Source of the DNA: Nitrospinae bacterium RIFCSPLOWO2_12_FULL_45_22
GTDB lineage: Bacteria; 2-12-FULL-45-22
Direction: 5' to 3'
Assembly: GCA_001803565.1 (NCBI GenBank)
Contig: MHDQ01000277.1
Coordinates: forward strand, 1-18,080
DNA length: 18,080 nt
The position numbers and the translations under genes were made by a program. The notes under the pieces were generated by a model. The model did no database searches. It was given only the letters and a program-made list of their open reading frames with translations, and was not told the origin of the DNA. Every line of letters starts with the position of its first letter. The stretch's first letter is position 1. Shown piece by piece: positions 1-6,976 of this stretch.

Positions 1-16
1 TCCCCAAGGTATTAGA

Positions 17-1498
17 TTGAATAATCTCAGTTGTTCCATCTTCGGGCTGATGCTAGTGGCCTCACTTTTTCTCAGAGTCTGTCCGGTTAGGGCAGCTTGG
101 CAAGTAGTAACTGTTGACAACCCCCCCCTCCCCCCTACCAATACAGGTTGGTATACTTCAATAGATGTAGATAGTAAAAACCATCCCCACATAAGCTATT
201 TAGATTACACTAATTATGATTTGAAGTACGGCTATTTTGATGGAGACAAATGGAATTTTCAAATTGTGGATGCTGAAGGGTCTGTCGGGTGGCACTCCTC
301 CCTGGAGTTAGACAGTCATGACCAGCCCCACATTGCCTATTTGGATTCTATAAATAGTACTCTCAAATATGCTTCCTTCGATGGTAAATCCTGGACTACT
401 GAGACTATTGATAGTGGTGGAGCAGTGGGAGGGATTTCTCTTGCCTTGGATAGTAACGATCGGCCGCATATAAGCTACCAAGGAAGCGGCAATGCATATC
501 TGGAATATATCTATTATGATGGGAGAAGTTGGGTAAAAAAAACCGTAGACAGTAGTGTCAGCATAGGGGATTTTACCTCTCTTGATCTCGATTGGTTGAG
601 CAATTACCCGGCTATCGTCTACTTTGATAGAGATAGTTATAGCCTTAAGTATGCCCAGTTCGATGGCAACTCCTGGAACATCGGGACTGATCAGAGTGGC
701 GAGGCTGCCTGGTATCCCTCTCTGGCCTTAGATAGTAATAACCACCCTCACATAAGCTATTATGACGTTACTGGTCAAAACCTTAAATATATCCACTTTG
801 ATGGTTCTGCCTGGTACAGAGAGGCAGTTGATACTGTGGGGAATGTAGGATGGTTCACTTCTATCGCCGTAGATAATAACAATAGTCCGCATATAAGCTA
901 TTTAGATCATACTAATTTTTTCTTAAAATATGCAACCAAATCAGGAGGAGCCTGGGCAGTTACCACCGTAGATGACACCAGTTTTGTAGGGTGGTATAGC
1001 TCCATAGCGATAGATGCTACAGGGAGGTTACACATCAGCTACCATGGGGCTAGCGATACAGAACTTAAATATGCTTTACTTCTGGGGAATGCCACCATTA
1101 CCATAAGCAGCAATAAGGACAGCTATTCCCCCGGGGATACACTTAGTCTTTCACTTAGTATTGATAATCCCACCTCAGGTATTGCCCAGGCGGTTGATAT
1201 CTTCCTGGGTATCATAATCACTGATGGCTCTATCTATTTCTTCAATTCCTCTCTAGCCAACCTGATACCATCTCAGTTAAATAATCCCAAGACCTTTACA
1301 GCGGCCAAGACTTCTCTGGCACTGAATCCAGGAGATTCTCTTTCTCGGACACCTTTCTTTTCGGTAACGCTACCTCCAGGCTTACCTGAGGGTACTTATC
1401 ACGCATTTGCTGCCTTAGCTGAGCCGGGATCTGTTCAGGCAGGTTCTCCTAAGATTATTGGGGATATTAGTATTATCTCATTCAGTTATACTCCTTAG
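17..1498 (+). CDS. Secreted seven-repeat beta-propeller protein with C-terminal accessory domain
   Basis: Probably an exported or surface protein; no enzymatic role is visible. Residues 1-27 form a signal peptide (hydrophobic run, then VRAA before the mature W). Residues about 28-355 hold seven repeats of about 47 residues, each with a PHISY-like strand, an LKYA strand, an FDG-x-W turn and a VD-x-x-G-x-VGW link. Seven such repeats suggest a seven-bladed beta-propeller, in the style of sialidase/BNR-like repeats. Residues about 360-493 are a separate beta-rich domain (SYSPGDTLSLSL, VDIFLG, LPPGLPEGTYHAF) that resembles the N-terminal part of the next protein. The proposed start is TTG with AAGG at 6-9 in front. 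The frame stays open to the window edge, so the true start may lie upstream. A C8-T-C6 tract (121-135) falls just after the signal peptide. Confidence 0.8.
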   Translation: MNNLSCSIFGLMLVASLFLRVCPVRAAWQVVTVDNPPLPPTNTGWYTSIDVDSKNHPHISYLDYTNYDLKYGYFDGDKWNFQIVDAEGSVGWHSSLELDSHDQPHIAYLDSINSTLKYASFDGKSWTTETIDSGGAVGGISLALDSNDRPHISYQGSGNAYLEYIYYDGRSWVKKTVDSSVSIGDFTSLDLDWLSNYPAIVYFDRDSYSLKYAQFDGNSWNIGTDQSGEAAWYPSLALDSNNHPHISYYDVTGQNLKYIHFDGSAWYREAVDTVGNVGWFTSIAVDNNNSPHISYLDHTNFFLKYATKSGGAWAVTTVDDTSFVGWYSSIAIDATGRLHISYHGASDTELKYALLLGNATITISSNKDSYSPGDTLSLSLSIDNPTSGIAQAVDIFLGIIITDGSIYFFNSSLANLIPSQLNNPKTFTAAKTSLALNPGDSLSRTPFFSVTLPPGLPEGTYHAFAALAEPGSVQAGSPKIIGDISIISFSYTP

Positions 1499-1525
1499 TG
1501 GTCATGGATATTGCCCTTGATAAAA

Positions 1526-1541
1526 GCCCCATTAATGGGGC
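1526..1541. repeat. Perfect 16-base palindrome after the propeller gene
   Basis: GCCCCATTAATGGGGC is its own reverse complement and begins 27 bases after the stop codon of the propeller gene. It can form a seven-base-pair stem with a tiny loop. No T-tract follows on the + strand. A short T4 follows on the - strand, where no gene ends. It could aid termination or 3'-end stability, or bind a dimeric regulator. Confidence 0.5.
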
Positions 1542-1671
1542 AGGCCAGGAAATAAGCGGTATACGCAGACAATCCCCCGCTCCCGAGGCTCTAGCCTGCC
1601 CTTCTACTTTTGTTTTTCACCCTAACCCAAATTTCGGGGTATTTCAGGGGTCTAAATGGCCAAAACAAATT

Positions 1672-1718
1672 AGGTGATTTAATTGCCTAATAACTCAATA
1701 ACCCGTTGTAGGGTTACT
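1672..1718. repeat. 8-bp-unit repeat family, copy 1 (degenerate)
   Basis: Units AGGTGATT (1672-1679), AATAACTC (1689-1696), AATAACCC (1697-1704) and GGGTTACT (1711-1718) match, on one strand or the other, the units of the regular array at 17861-17932. No coding frame explains them. This looks like a decayed member of an interspersed repeat family. Confidence 0.45.
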
Positions 1719-1883
1719 TATCATGAGAAGTCTGTGCAAATAATATCTCCCTTTTTATGAAATAAATTACCCAAATAGGGTAATCAAAAACCCAAATTTA
1801 GTAAAATATTGAATCAAGAGAGGTAGGGTTAAAATATCGAAAACTCCGACAGACAACGGATAATCTATAAAGAGATAATAAAT

Positions 1884-1898
1884 TGGCACATATTTTGC
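1884..1898 (+). promoter_or_regulatory. Sigma-54 (RpoN) type -24/-12 promoter
   Basis: TGGCAC, five bases, then TTGC matches the RpoN consensus, with exactly ten bases between the -24 GG (1885-1886) and the -12 GC (1897-1898). It points toward the secreted protein starting at 1970 and predicts a transcript start near 1910 with a leader of about 60 bases. Such promoters need an AAA+ enhancer-binding activator; none is encoded in this window. The base after TTGC is C rather than the preferred A or T. Confidence 0.6.
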
Positions 1899-1969
1899 CC
1901 AAATTAAGTGTAATATAGTGCGTGAGAAACGGACTATTATTCCTATTTCTGAAAACATGGGGGGGTCAG

Positions 1970-4504
1970 ATGAGGAAATTTACTGTATTCAGTTTTTTTG
2001 TTTTCACTTTTTTGATGGGAAGTCTTATTGTAGTTAATCTTGCTAGTGTACCTGGTAGAGAGATCGGCGATCTTTCATCTGCTATACCACTACCAACAGC
2101 GCGGCACCTTTTCCCCTACGCTTCAATAGGTTCTCCTGTGATGAGCTTTGATCCTTCTCAGGCCAAGCCGATTGGTGTAGGTGCCGCGGCTAAAGGCGGC
2201 TATTTCTTCAGTTTATATGTAAGCCTTGCCGAATGTATGGCCCCCGTGGACATATATTTAGGGTTCTACGCCATCACCAGAGATCCGGATAACTTATTTT
2301 TCCTGAATCAGAACGGAGATTTTCAAGCTGTTTCAATTCAGACTGTTTTTGAGGATCTGGTGCCATGGAAGCAGAACGTATCCGGACCTGTAGTTGAGGA
2401 ATTATTTAACAACATCCCAATGTCCTTAATTCCTCCGGGCGATTACTTATTTTTTTTATTGGTCTCGCCACCAGGAGATATCGAGAGTTACTACCTATGG
2501 ATGACCGAATTTAATGTTCCAGTGCCGGGAGATGGAGACGACGGCCAAAGTGAACCCGGAAAAAATAATCGCCCAACATTGGATCGAGTGGATGCGACGC
2601 GGATCACCCTGTCTTTCGGCCGCGAAGAAGGCCAGCGATCCGAGGGGGTGGCCAGTCGTCCGGGTTTTGCTGAGCTCCTGTTCAATCCGGATGGGACAGA
2701 TAAGTTAGCACGGCAGATAACGCTGGACTTGAATAATGATGGCAAGCCGGATGCGCTAACCGACCCGGGACAGCCCGGTAATCCTATTGTAGCCGCGGCG
2801 GCTGGTATTCCAAGCTGTTGCACCCTGCTGGTCGCGGAAGGGGCATTTGACCCGGACGGAGATCCTATCGTATACCAATGGGATTTTCCCACAGGCGGGA
2901 CCTTCTATTCTACCGGGCCGGAAGGCTCTGGTGGCATTCCGGCCGGTGCGGTAATTCCCTTTAGTGCACTTAGAAACTACAACCGTAACAGCATCATTTG
3001 GGATCCCGACAATATCGGTTATCCGGTCCTTGATGAGGCATTGATGGGTGGAGTTACCAGGATAAACGTCCGGGTAAAGGATGTTCCCCCGACCGGTTCT
3101 TTCCTCGCCAGCGGCTGGGAGGATGTCGCTTTGGATTACCATGGAGCTATCCGCCCGGAGGTTAAGGTTTTAAAGTGTAAACCTATTCCGGAGAACGATC
3201 CCAACTTCCCCCCTGAATATTGGGGTGGAATGGAAGTAATCTATTTTGCAGAGATCTTTAATAACTTTGAATCGGTCGTCGATACAACATTCCGGGTAGA
3301 CTGCAGAAACGATATCGGTCTTGATAGTACCATATTTGATGTGTCTGGCGCGGCCACCGGTGGCATACTTTTGAATGAGTACGGGAGAGGATGTCCTTAT
3401 GCACTTAGAACGGAGATGCCTGGGTACGAGCTGGCGCGGGTTAATGTCGTGGCTAGCTCCCTTGGACCAGCCGTTGCTACCAACCCGTTCATATATGAAA
3501 TTGGTGGAATTCCTTTTATCATGGACATCTTCGATACCAAAGGATGTGCCATAGGGGACACTGAAGTCAACAACTCATGTCCTGAAAATTCCCCATGTGA
3601 CTTTACCCTGGAGATTACGGCGGACCCGGTTGACCCTGAGCCCGGTGAAGATGTGGTGGTTAGGGTGTGTACCGTTCCTTCACAAGAGGGTGTGAATCTC
3701 CTTTTCAAAGTTGAAGGAGTGACGGGTGGTTCCAGCAAATTAAATCACTCTACCACAGATTCCAGTGGTTGCGCCGATTTCCTTATCCCGGATGTCGAGG
3801 AAGATGAAGAATATAAGGTGACAGTTAAAGCGCCAAACTGTGACCCAGAGGTTTTTGCCTCGACTTCTATTAAGGTAAAGGAGTCTAATAATATCCCGGT
3901 AGCTAATAATCAGACAGTGACTACGAAAGAAGGTAAAGCAGTAGCCATTACCCTGACCGGGAGTGACCCTGATGGGGATACCTTGACCTATGCGGTGGTG
4001 AAGCAACCTGCTAATGGGAGCTTGAGCGGCACTGCTCCTAACCTGACCTATACCCCCAAGGCCAATTTCTCTGGTTCTGACTCCTTTACCTTCACGGTTA
4101 ATGATGGGCAAGTAGATAGCAACGTAGCCACGGTGAATATAACGGTAGAGCGGGCTCCGGAAGAGTTTCTGGTTTGGTACACAGAGAATGTTACCTGCTG
4201 GAATGCGCCTTATATTTTTGTCTCCAATCGGAACGGGTTTGAGACGCCCCGACCACGTTGTAGTTTCGGTGGAGGCGGTCTATGTGGCACGCCAAGCGGA
4301 GACCAAGAAGCCATTAAGGTCAAGATGCAGGGCGGTTTTTCATCATCAAGCGAGGCGGGGGACTGGATCTGTAATCAATTTACGGGAAGATACTATCACT
4401 ACTGGTGTGGATTCCTGGCACCGGGTCAGCTCCTTATCGGCCAAACTCCCTATATGTCAGGGAATCTTGGGTGCGACTGGAGCAAAGTCCCTGTCATTGA
4501 TTGA
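1970..4504 (+). CDS. Large secreted multidomain Ig/PKD-like surface protein
   Basis: An exported protein of 844 residues, probably structural or adhesive. A signal peptide covers about residues 1-26 (MRK, then a long hydrophobic stretch). Residues about 45-190 form a domain (VDIYLGF, LFFLN, IPPGDYLFFLLVSPPG) resembling the C-terminal domain of the preceding gene product. Residues about 255-270 hold a calcium-loop-like LDLNNDGKPD. Residues about 280-390 are PKD-like (FDPDGDPIVYQWDF). Residues about 543-640 are a bacterial Ig-like domain (PVDPEPGEDVVVRV). Residues about 641-728 are a cadherin-like Big_9-type domain (SDPDGDTLTY, SGSDSFTFTVNDG). The last 115 residues are rich in Cys, Gly and Trp and match nothing I recognise. 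An upstream GTG at 1922 would add 16 residues; the ATG at 1970 is preferred because the signal peptide begins there and a G-rich stretch precedes it. Confidence 0.8.
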   Translation: MRKFTVFSFFVFTFLMGSLIVVNLASVPGREIGDLSSAIPLPTARHLFPYASIGSPVMSFDPSQAKPIGVGAAAKGGYFFSLYVSLAECMAPVDIYLGFYAITRDPDNLFFLNQNGDFQAVSIQTVFEDLVPWKQNVSGPVVEELFNNIPMSLIPPGDYLFFLLVSPPGDIESYYLWMTEFNVPVPGDGDDGQSEPGKNNRPTLDRVDATRITLSFGREEGQRSEGVASRPGFAELLFNPDGTDKLARQITLDLNNDGKPDALTDPGQPGNPIVAAAAGIPSCCTLLVAEGAFDPDGDPIVYQWDFPTGGTFYSTGPEGSGGIPAGAVIPFSALRNYNRNSIIWDPDNIGYPVLDEALMGGVTRINVRVKDVPPTGSFLASGWEDVALDYHGAIRPEVKVLKCKPIPENDPNFPPEYWGGMEVIYFAEIFNNFESVVDTTFRVDCRNDIGLDSTIFDVSGAATGGILLNEYGRGCPYALRTEMPGYELARVNVVASSLGPAVATNPFIYEIGGIPFIMDIFDTKGCAIGDTEVNNSCPENSPCDFTLEITADPVDPEPGEDVVVRVCTVPSQEGVNLLFKVEGVTGGSSKLNHSTTDSSGCADFLIPDVEEDEEYKVTVKAPNCDPEVFASTSIKVKESNNIPVANNQTVTTKEGKAVAITLTGSDPDGDTLTYAVVKQPANGSLSGTAPNLTYTPKANFSGSDSFTFTVNDGQVDSNVATVNITVERAPEEFLVWYTENVTCWNAPYIFVSNRNGFETPRPRCSFGGGGLCGTPSGDQEAIKVKMQGGFSSSSEAGDWICNQFTGRYYHYWCGFLAPGQLLIGQTPYMSGNLGCDWSKVPVID

Positions 4505-4660
4505 TAAAGAAGGGATACGTACTTATTTTCTCCCCTTTCAAAGGATGAAAAAGCGGGTTCCCCGAAATATTCAAGACCCGTATTATCACATCTAAACTTT
4601 TTCCACTGAGCCCAGAGAATTGTGGGGCTCGTTCCCTATATTTAACTATATATCCCAGTA

Positions 4661-4830
4661 GAGCGTTTCATAAAAAAGTATACAATAAAAACTTGTATTA
4701 GCCACAAAGGCACTAAGGCACAAAGAGTTATTTTTTTCCTTTAAAAACAATGAATTAGAAATTTTGTGTCTTTGTGACTTCGTGGCAAAGACTTGGTTAC
4801 GCATTGCAAACATTTTAATGAAACGTTACA
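4661..4830. repeat. Imperfect long palindrome with CACAAAG repeat arms (MITE-like)
   Basis: The outer arms pair CGTTTCAT (4664-4671) with ATGAAACG (4818-4825). The inner arms pair GCCACAAAGGCACTAAGG and following bases (4701-4725) with the stretch ending in CTTCGTGGC (4762-4785). The inner motif, of the CACAAAGGCACNAAGGCAC type, is a familiar intergenic repeat in many environmental bacterial genomes. No transposase is present, so it resembles a non-autonomous element. Confidence 0.6.
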
Positions 4831-4832
4831 CT

Positions 4833-4848
4833 AGTAACCTAATGACCT
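4833..4848. repeat. 8-bp-unit repeat family, copy 2
   Basis: Two adjacent units, AGTAACCT (4833-4840) and AATGACCT (4841-4848), belong to the same family as the arrays at 1672-1718 and 17861-17932. AATGACCT is identical to the unit at 17909-17916. Confidence 0.45.
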
Positions 4849-4872
4849 AAATTGCCTTTGTGTGCCTTAGTA

Positions 4873-4896
4873 GTAGCACCCAGAGCTTTGGGTGCT
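4873..4896 (+). repeat. REP-like hairpin with GTAG foot
   Basis: GCACCCA (4876-4882), a six-base loop and TGGGTGC (4889-4895) form a perfect seven-base-pair stem. GTAG (4873-4876) stands at the 5' foot, the layout of REP sequences mobilised by TnpA-REP (RAYT) transposases. It lies about 40 bases upstream of the crotonase start and no RAYT gene is in the window. It also falls in an apparent N-terminal extension of that reading frame, a further reason to reject the upstream start. Confidence 0.5.
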
Positions 4897-4932
4897 GCGG
4901 TGAACGGTTACAAAAAAAGGGGGGGGAGGCAA

Positions 4933-5727
4933 ATGGAGGAAAAAAAGTTCGCCACCGTTATTCTTACCCGGAAGGATCATCTGGGCATTGTCACAATGAA
5001 TAGACCAGAAAAGTTGAATGCCTTAAGCCCAGAGCTAATAGAAGACCTGGTAAAGGCCCTGCACGAAGTGGCGCGAGACGCTGCTATCAGGGCTGTAATC
5101 ATCACCGGTGCTGGCCGATCATTCAGTGCTGGTGGTGATGTTCAGAAGGATATCTTGCCCCTTCGGGACAAGAGCCCTACAGAGTTTAATACTTATATGG
5201 AACAGGCTGTGGTAATGTACAAGTTATTAATAGAAATGGAAAAGCCTGTCATCGCTGCGATAAATGGCTATGTGGTCGGTGCTGGTCTGGATTTTGCCAT
5301 GGCGTGCGATATTAGAATTGCTGCGGAAGATGCCAAGTTAGGCGAGTTTTTTGTAAAGATGTGTCTTACCCCAGAGATTGGCATCTATCTTATGCCCCGG
5401 TTAATAGGGCTGGGAAAGGCTAAGCTCCTATCCTTCACCGGTGATCTGATAGATGCCAGGGAGGCCGAGCGGATTGGGTTAGTAGATATGGTGGTGCCAC
5501 CGGATAAATTAATGTCATCGGCTGAAGACCTGGGTAAGAGGCTGGCGGAGGGGCCAAAGGCCATCGGTCTTATTAAAAGGGGGTTCAATGAATCCCTCAG
5601 GATGACCATTGATTCTGCCCTGGATTATGTATCCCGAATCCAATATCAATTGGTACATACCGAGGATCATAAAGAAGCCGTTGCCTCATGGTTAGAAAAG
5701 AGACCTCCGGTCTTTAAAGGTAGATAA
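4933..5727 (+). CDS. Enoyl-CoA hydratase/isomerase (crotonase) family protein
   Basis: A cytoplasmic crotonase-fold protein of 264 residues, the usual length, acting on an acyl-CoA thioester. The oxyanion-hole segments SFSAGGD (63-69) and NGYVVGAG (111-118) are intact. The two glutamates of classical hydratases are not conserved: D120 stands at the first (LDFAMACD) and FF (139-140) at the second. A Glu in PEIG (147-150) lies where PaaG-type isomerases carry a catalytic Asp. An isomerase or another crotonase reaction is therefore as likely as hydration. The ATG at 4933 is chosen because the family's N-terminus begins there and a GGGGGGAGG ribosome site precedes it; the frame opens earlier, but only through repeat DNA. 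It stands alone between repeat-rich gaps. Confidence 0.85.
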   Translation: MEEKKFATVILTRKDHLGIVTMNRPEKLNALSPELIEDLVKALHEVARDAAIRAVIITGAGRSFSAGGDVQKDILPLRDKSPTEFNTYMEQAVVMYKLLIEMEKPVIAAINGYVVGAGLDFAMACDIRIAAEDAKLGEFFVKMCLTPEIGIYLMPRLIGLGKAKLLSFTGDLIDAREAERIGLVDMVVPPDKLMSSAEDLGKRLAEGPKAIGLIKRGFNESLRMTIDSALDYVSRIQYQLVHTEDHKEAVASWLEKRPPVFKGR

Positions 5728-5748
5728 AAAAACCGTGCCTGTTTTTTT
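5726..5748 (+). terminator. Possible weak terminator after the crotonase gene
   Basis: AAAAAAAC (5726-5733), overlapping the stop codon, can pair with GTTTTTTT (5741-5748) around a seven-base loop, ending in seven T. The stem is almost all A-T, so as an intrinsic terminator it is marginal. Confidence 0.3.
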
Positions 5749-6043
5749 GGGATTTTGGAATCACCTTGGTATAAGTATTTGGTTTTATTGAAGTTTTACC
5801 CCTGCCAAAATGGTAGGCAATCTAAGCTTTTTTCATCAACAAAGGGGATTAATTAACCTTATTCACAAGGTATTCCACAGAATAATCACAGCCTTAGTTG
5901 AAAATCAATATATGGCAGTATTTACTCCTTTATTGTCAAAATATTGGTCTTACCCTTTAGTATCTCTCCGCTAATCCCTTTAGAGGAACTCAAATGGCTG
6001 GAGATGCGCCCATTAGGGGAAAAGAAATTGGCGCAATAAGATT
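5728..6043. other. AT-rich intergenic region with an orphan open frame
   Basis: There is no gene with a recognisable start in this 316-base gap. A 45-codon frame (5902-6036, stop at 6037-6039) ends just before the glycosyltransferase and reads protein-like near its end (LEELKWLEMRPLGEKK). It has no ATG or GTG near its beginning, so it may be a remnant or chance. No clear sigma-70 promoter is seen. Confidence 0.5.
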
Positions 6044-6901
6044 ATGACCGAGGGGAAAATGGTGCGGGTAAGTGTCATAATCCCTACTCATAACCGGGCC
6101 GGGCTGCTCCAGGAGGCCATAGAATCGGTCCTGGCACAAGATTTTACTGATTACGAGCTCATTGTAGTAGATGATGGTTCCAGCGATAATACCCACCAGG
6201 TCATAGGGCCTTATGCGGCCTCATTATGCTATGTCTATCAGGAAAACCGTGGTGTTAGCGCTGCCAGAAACCGTGGTATATCTCTAGCTAAAGGGGAATT
6301 TATAGCCTTCCTGGACTCTGATGATCTATGGCTGAAGAAGAAACTCAGCCGTCAGTTAGCTTTCTTTGAAGCTAATCCCTTTGCCCAAGTCTGTTATACA
6401 GAAGAGGTCTGGTATCGCCATGGCCGACGAGTAAACCCCAAACTGAAACATCGTAAATATAGCGGTTGGATCTTTGAACAATCCTTACCCCTCTGCATAG
6501 TTTCCCCTTCCTCGGTAATGCTTCGGCGGGAGACTCTGGATAAGGTAGGTTTATTTGATGAAACCCTACCGGTTTGTGAGGATTATGACATGTGGCTTCG
6601 GCTAGCCAGGGACTATCCTATCTATCTTATCGAGGAGCCCTTGATCATTAAACGAAACGGCCATCCCGGCCAACTCACGCAACAATACTGGGGCTTGGAC
6701 CGCTTCCGGCTTCAATCCCTGGAAAAGCTCCTACAAAATGGCCTGCCACCCAAGCATAGAAGACTGGTATTAGACCAGATAATTAGCCGCTGTCGTATAT
6801 TGGCTAAAGGTTTTTTTAAGCGGGGTAAGCTCGCTGCTGGGATATATTATACCTTTAAGTTATACAAATGCCATTCCTTGCAGTTGAATGACTTACAGTA
6901 G
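6044..6901 (+). CDS. Family 2 glycosyltransferase
   Basis: Transfers a sugar from a nucleotide-activated donor, probably during surface polysaccharide or glycoconjugate synthesis, at the cytoplasmic face. The 285 residues fit a GT-A fold. N-terminal VSVIIPTHNR (residues 9-18), VVDDGSSDN (about 41-49) and FLDSDD (about 89-94, the DxD metal and nucleotide site) are present, and CEDYDMWLR holds the likely catalytic acidic residues. No membrane segment is obvious. The acceptor and sugar cannot be read from sequence. Two starts are possible: ATG at 6044, or ATG at 6059, which has GAGGGG just upstream and begins closer to the conserved strand. It sits between two crotonase-family genes with loose spacing, so a shared pathway is not implied. 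Confidence 0.88.
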   Translation: MTEGKMVRVSVIIPTHNRAGLLQEAIESVLAQDFTDYELIVVDDGSSDNTHQVIGPYAASLCYVYQENRGVSAARNRGISLAKGEFIAFLDSDDLWLKKKLSRQLAFFEANPFAQVCYTEEVWYRHGRRVNPKLKHRKYSGWIFEQSLPLCIVSPSSVMLRRETLDKVGLFDETLPVCEDYDMWLRLARDYPIYLIEEPLIIKRNGHPGQLTQQYWGLDRFRLQSLEKLLQNGLPPKHRRLVLDQIISRCRILAKGFFKRGKLAAGIYYTFKLYKCHSLQLNDLQ

Positions 6902-6976
6902 GTTATTTCCAGATAAGGTGACATCCGTGACGAAACCGCATTGTTTGGTACTGAACTTGATCTGCGAAGAATAGAA

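Larger units (their letters stand above)
1499..1969. other. Intergenic region with palindromes, 8-mer repeats and a promoter
   Basis: No credible gene is visible in this 471-base gap. In order it holds a perfect 16-base palindrome at 1526-1541, copies of an 8-bp repeat family at about 1672-1718, a small inverted repeat at 1766-1784 (ATTACCC, 5-base loop, GGGTAAT), and a sigma-54-type promoter at 1884-1898. A seven-G tract (1959-1965) lies just before the next gene. Confidence 0.7.
4505..4932. other. Repeat-rich intergenic region upstream of the first crotonase gene
   Basis: No gene is visible. A weak inverted repeat GAGCCC/GGGCTC lies at 4608-4630. It is followed by a 170-base imperfect palindrome (4661-4830), two units of the 8-bp repeat family (4833-4848), a REP-like hairpin (4873-4896), and an A7-G8 tract (4912-4926) that supplies the ribosome-binding region of the next gene. 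Confidence 0.7.

Noticed and set aside
4188-4595. 135-codon + strand frame overlapping the end of the large secreted protein
   Set aside because: Most of it lies inside the confident frame of the secreted protein; its composition is unlike a folded protein and no ribosome site is seen.
4793-4808. Possible second sigma-54 site (TTGGTTACGCATTGC)
   Set aside because: Only nine bases separate GG and GC instead of ten, TGGCAC is not matched, and it falls within a palindromic repeat.
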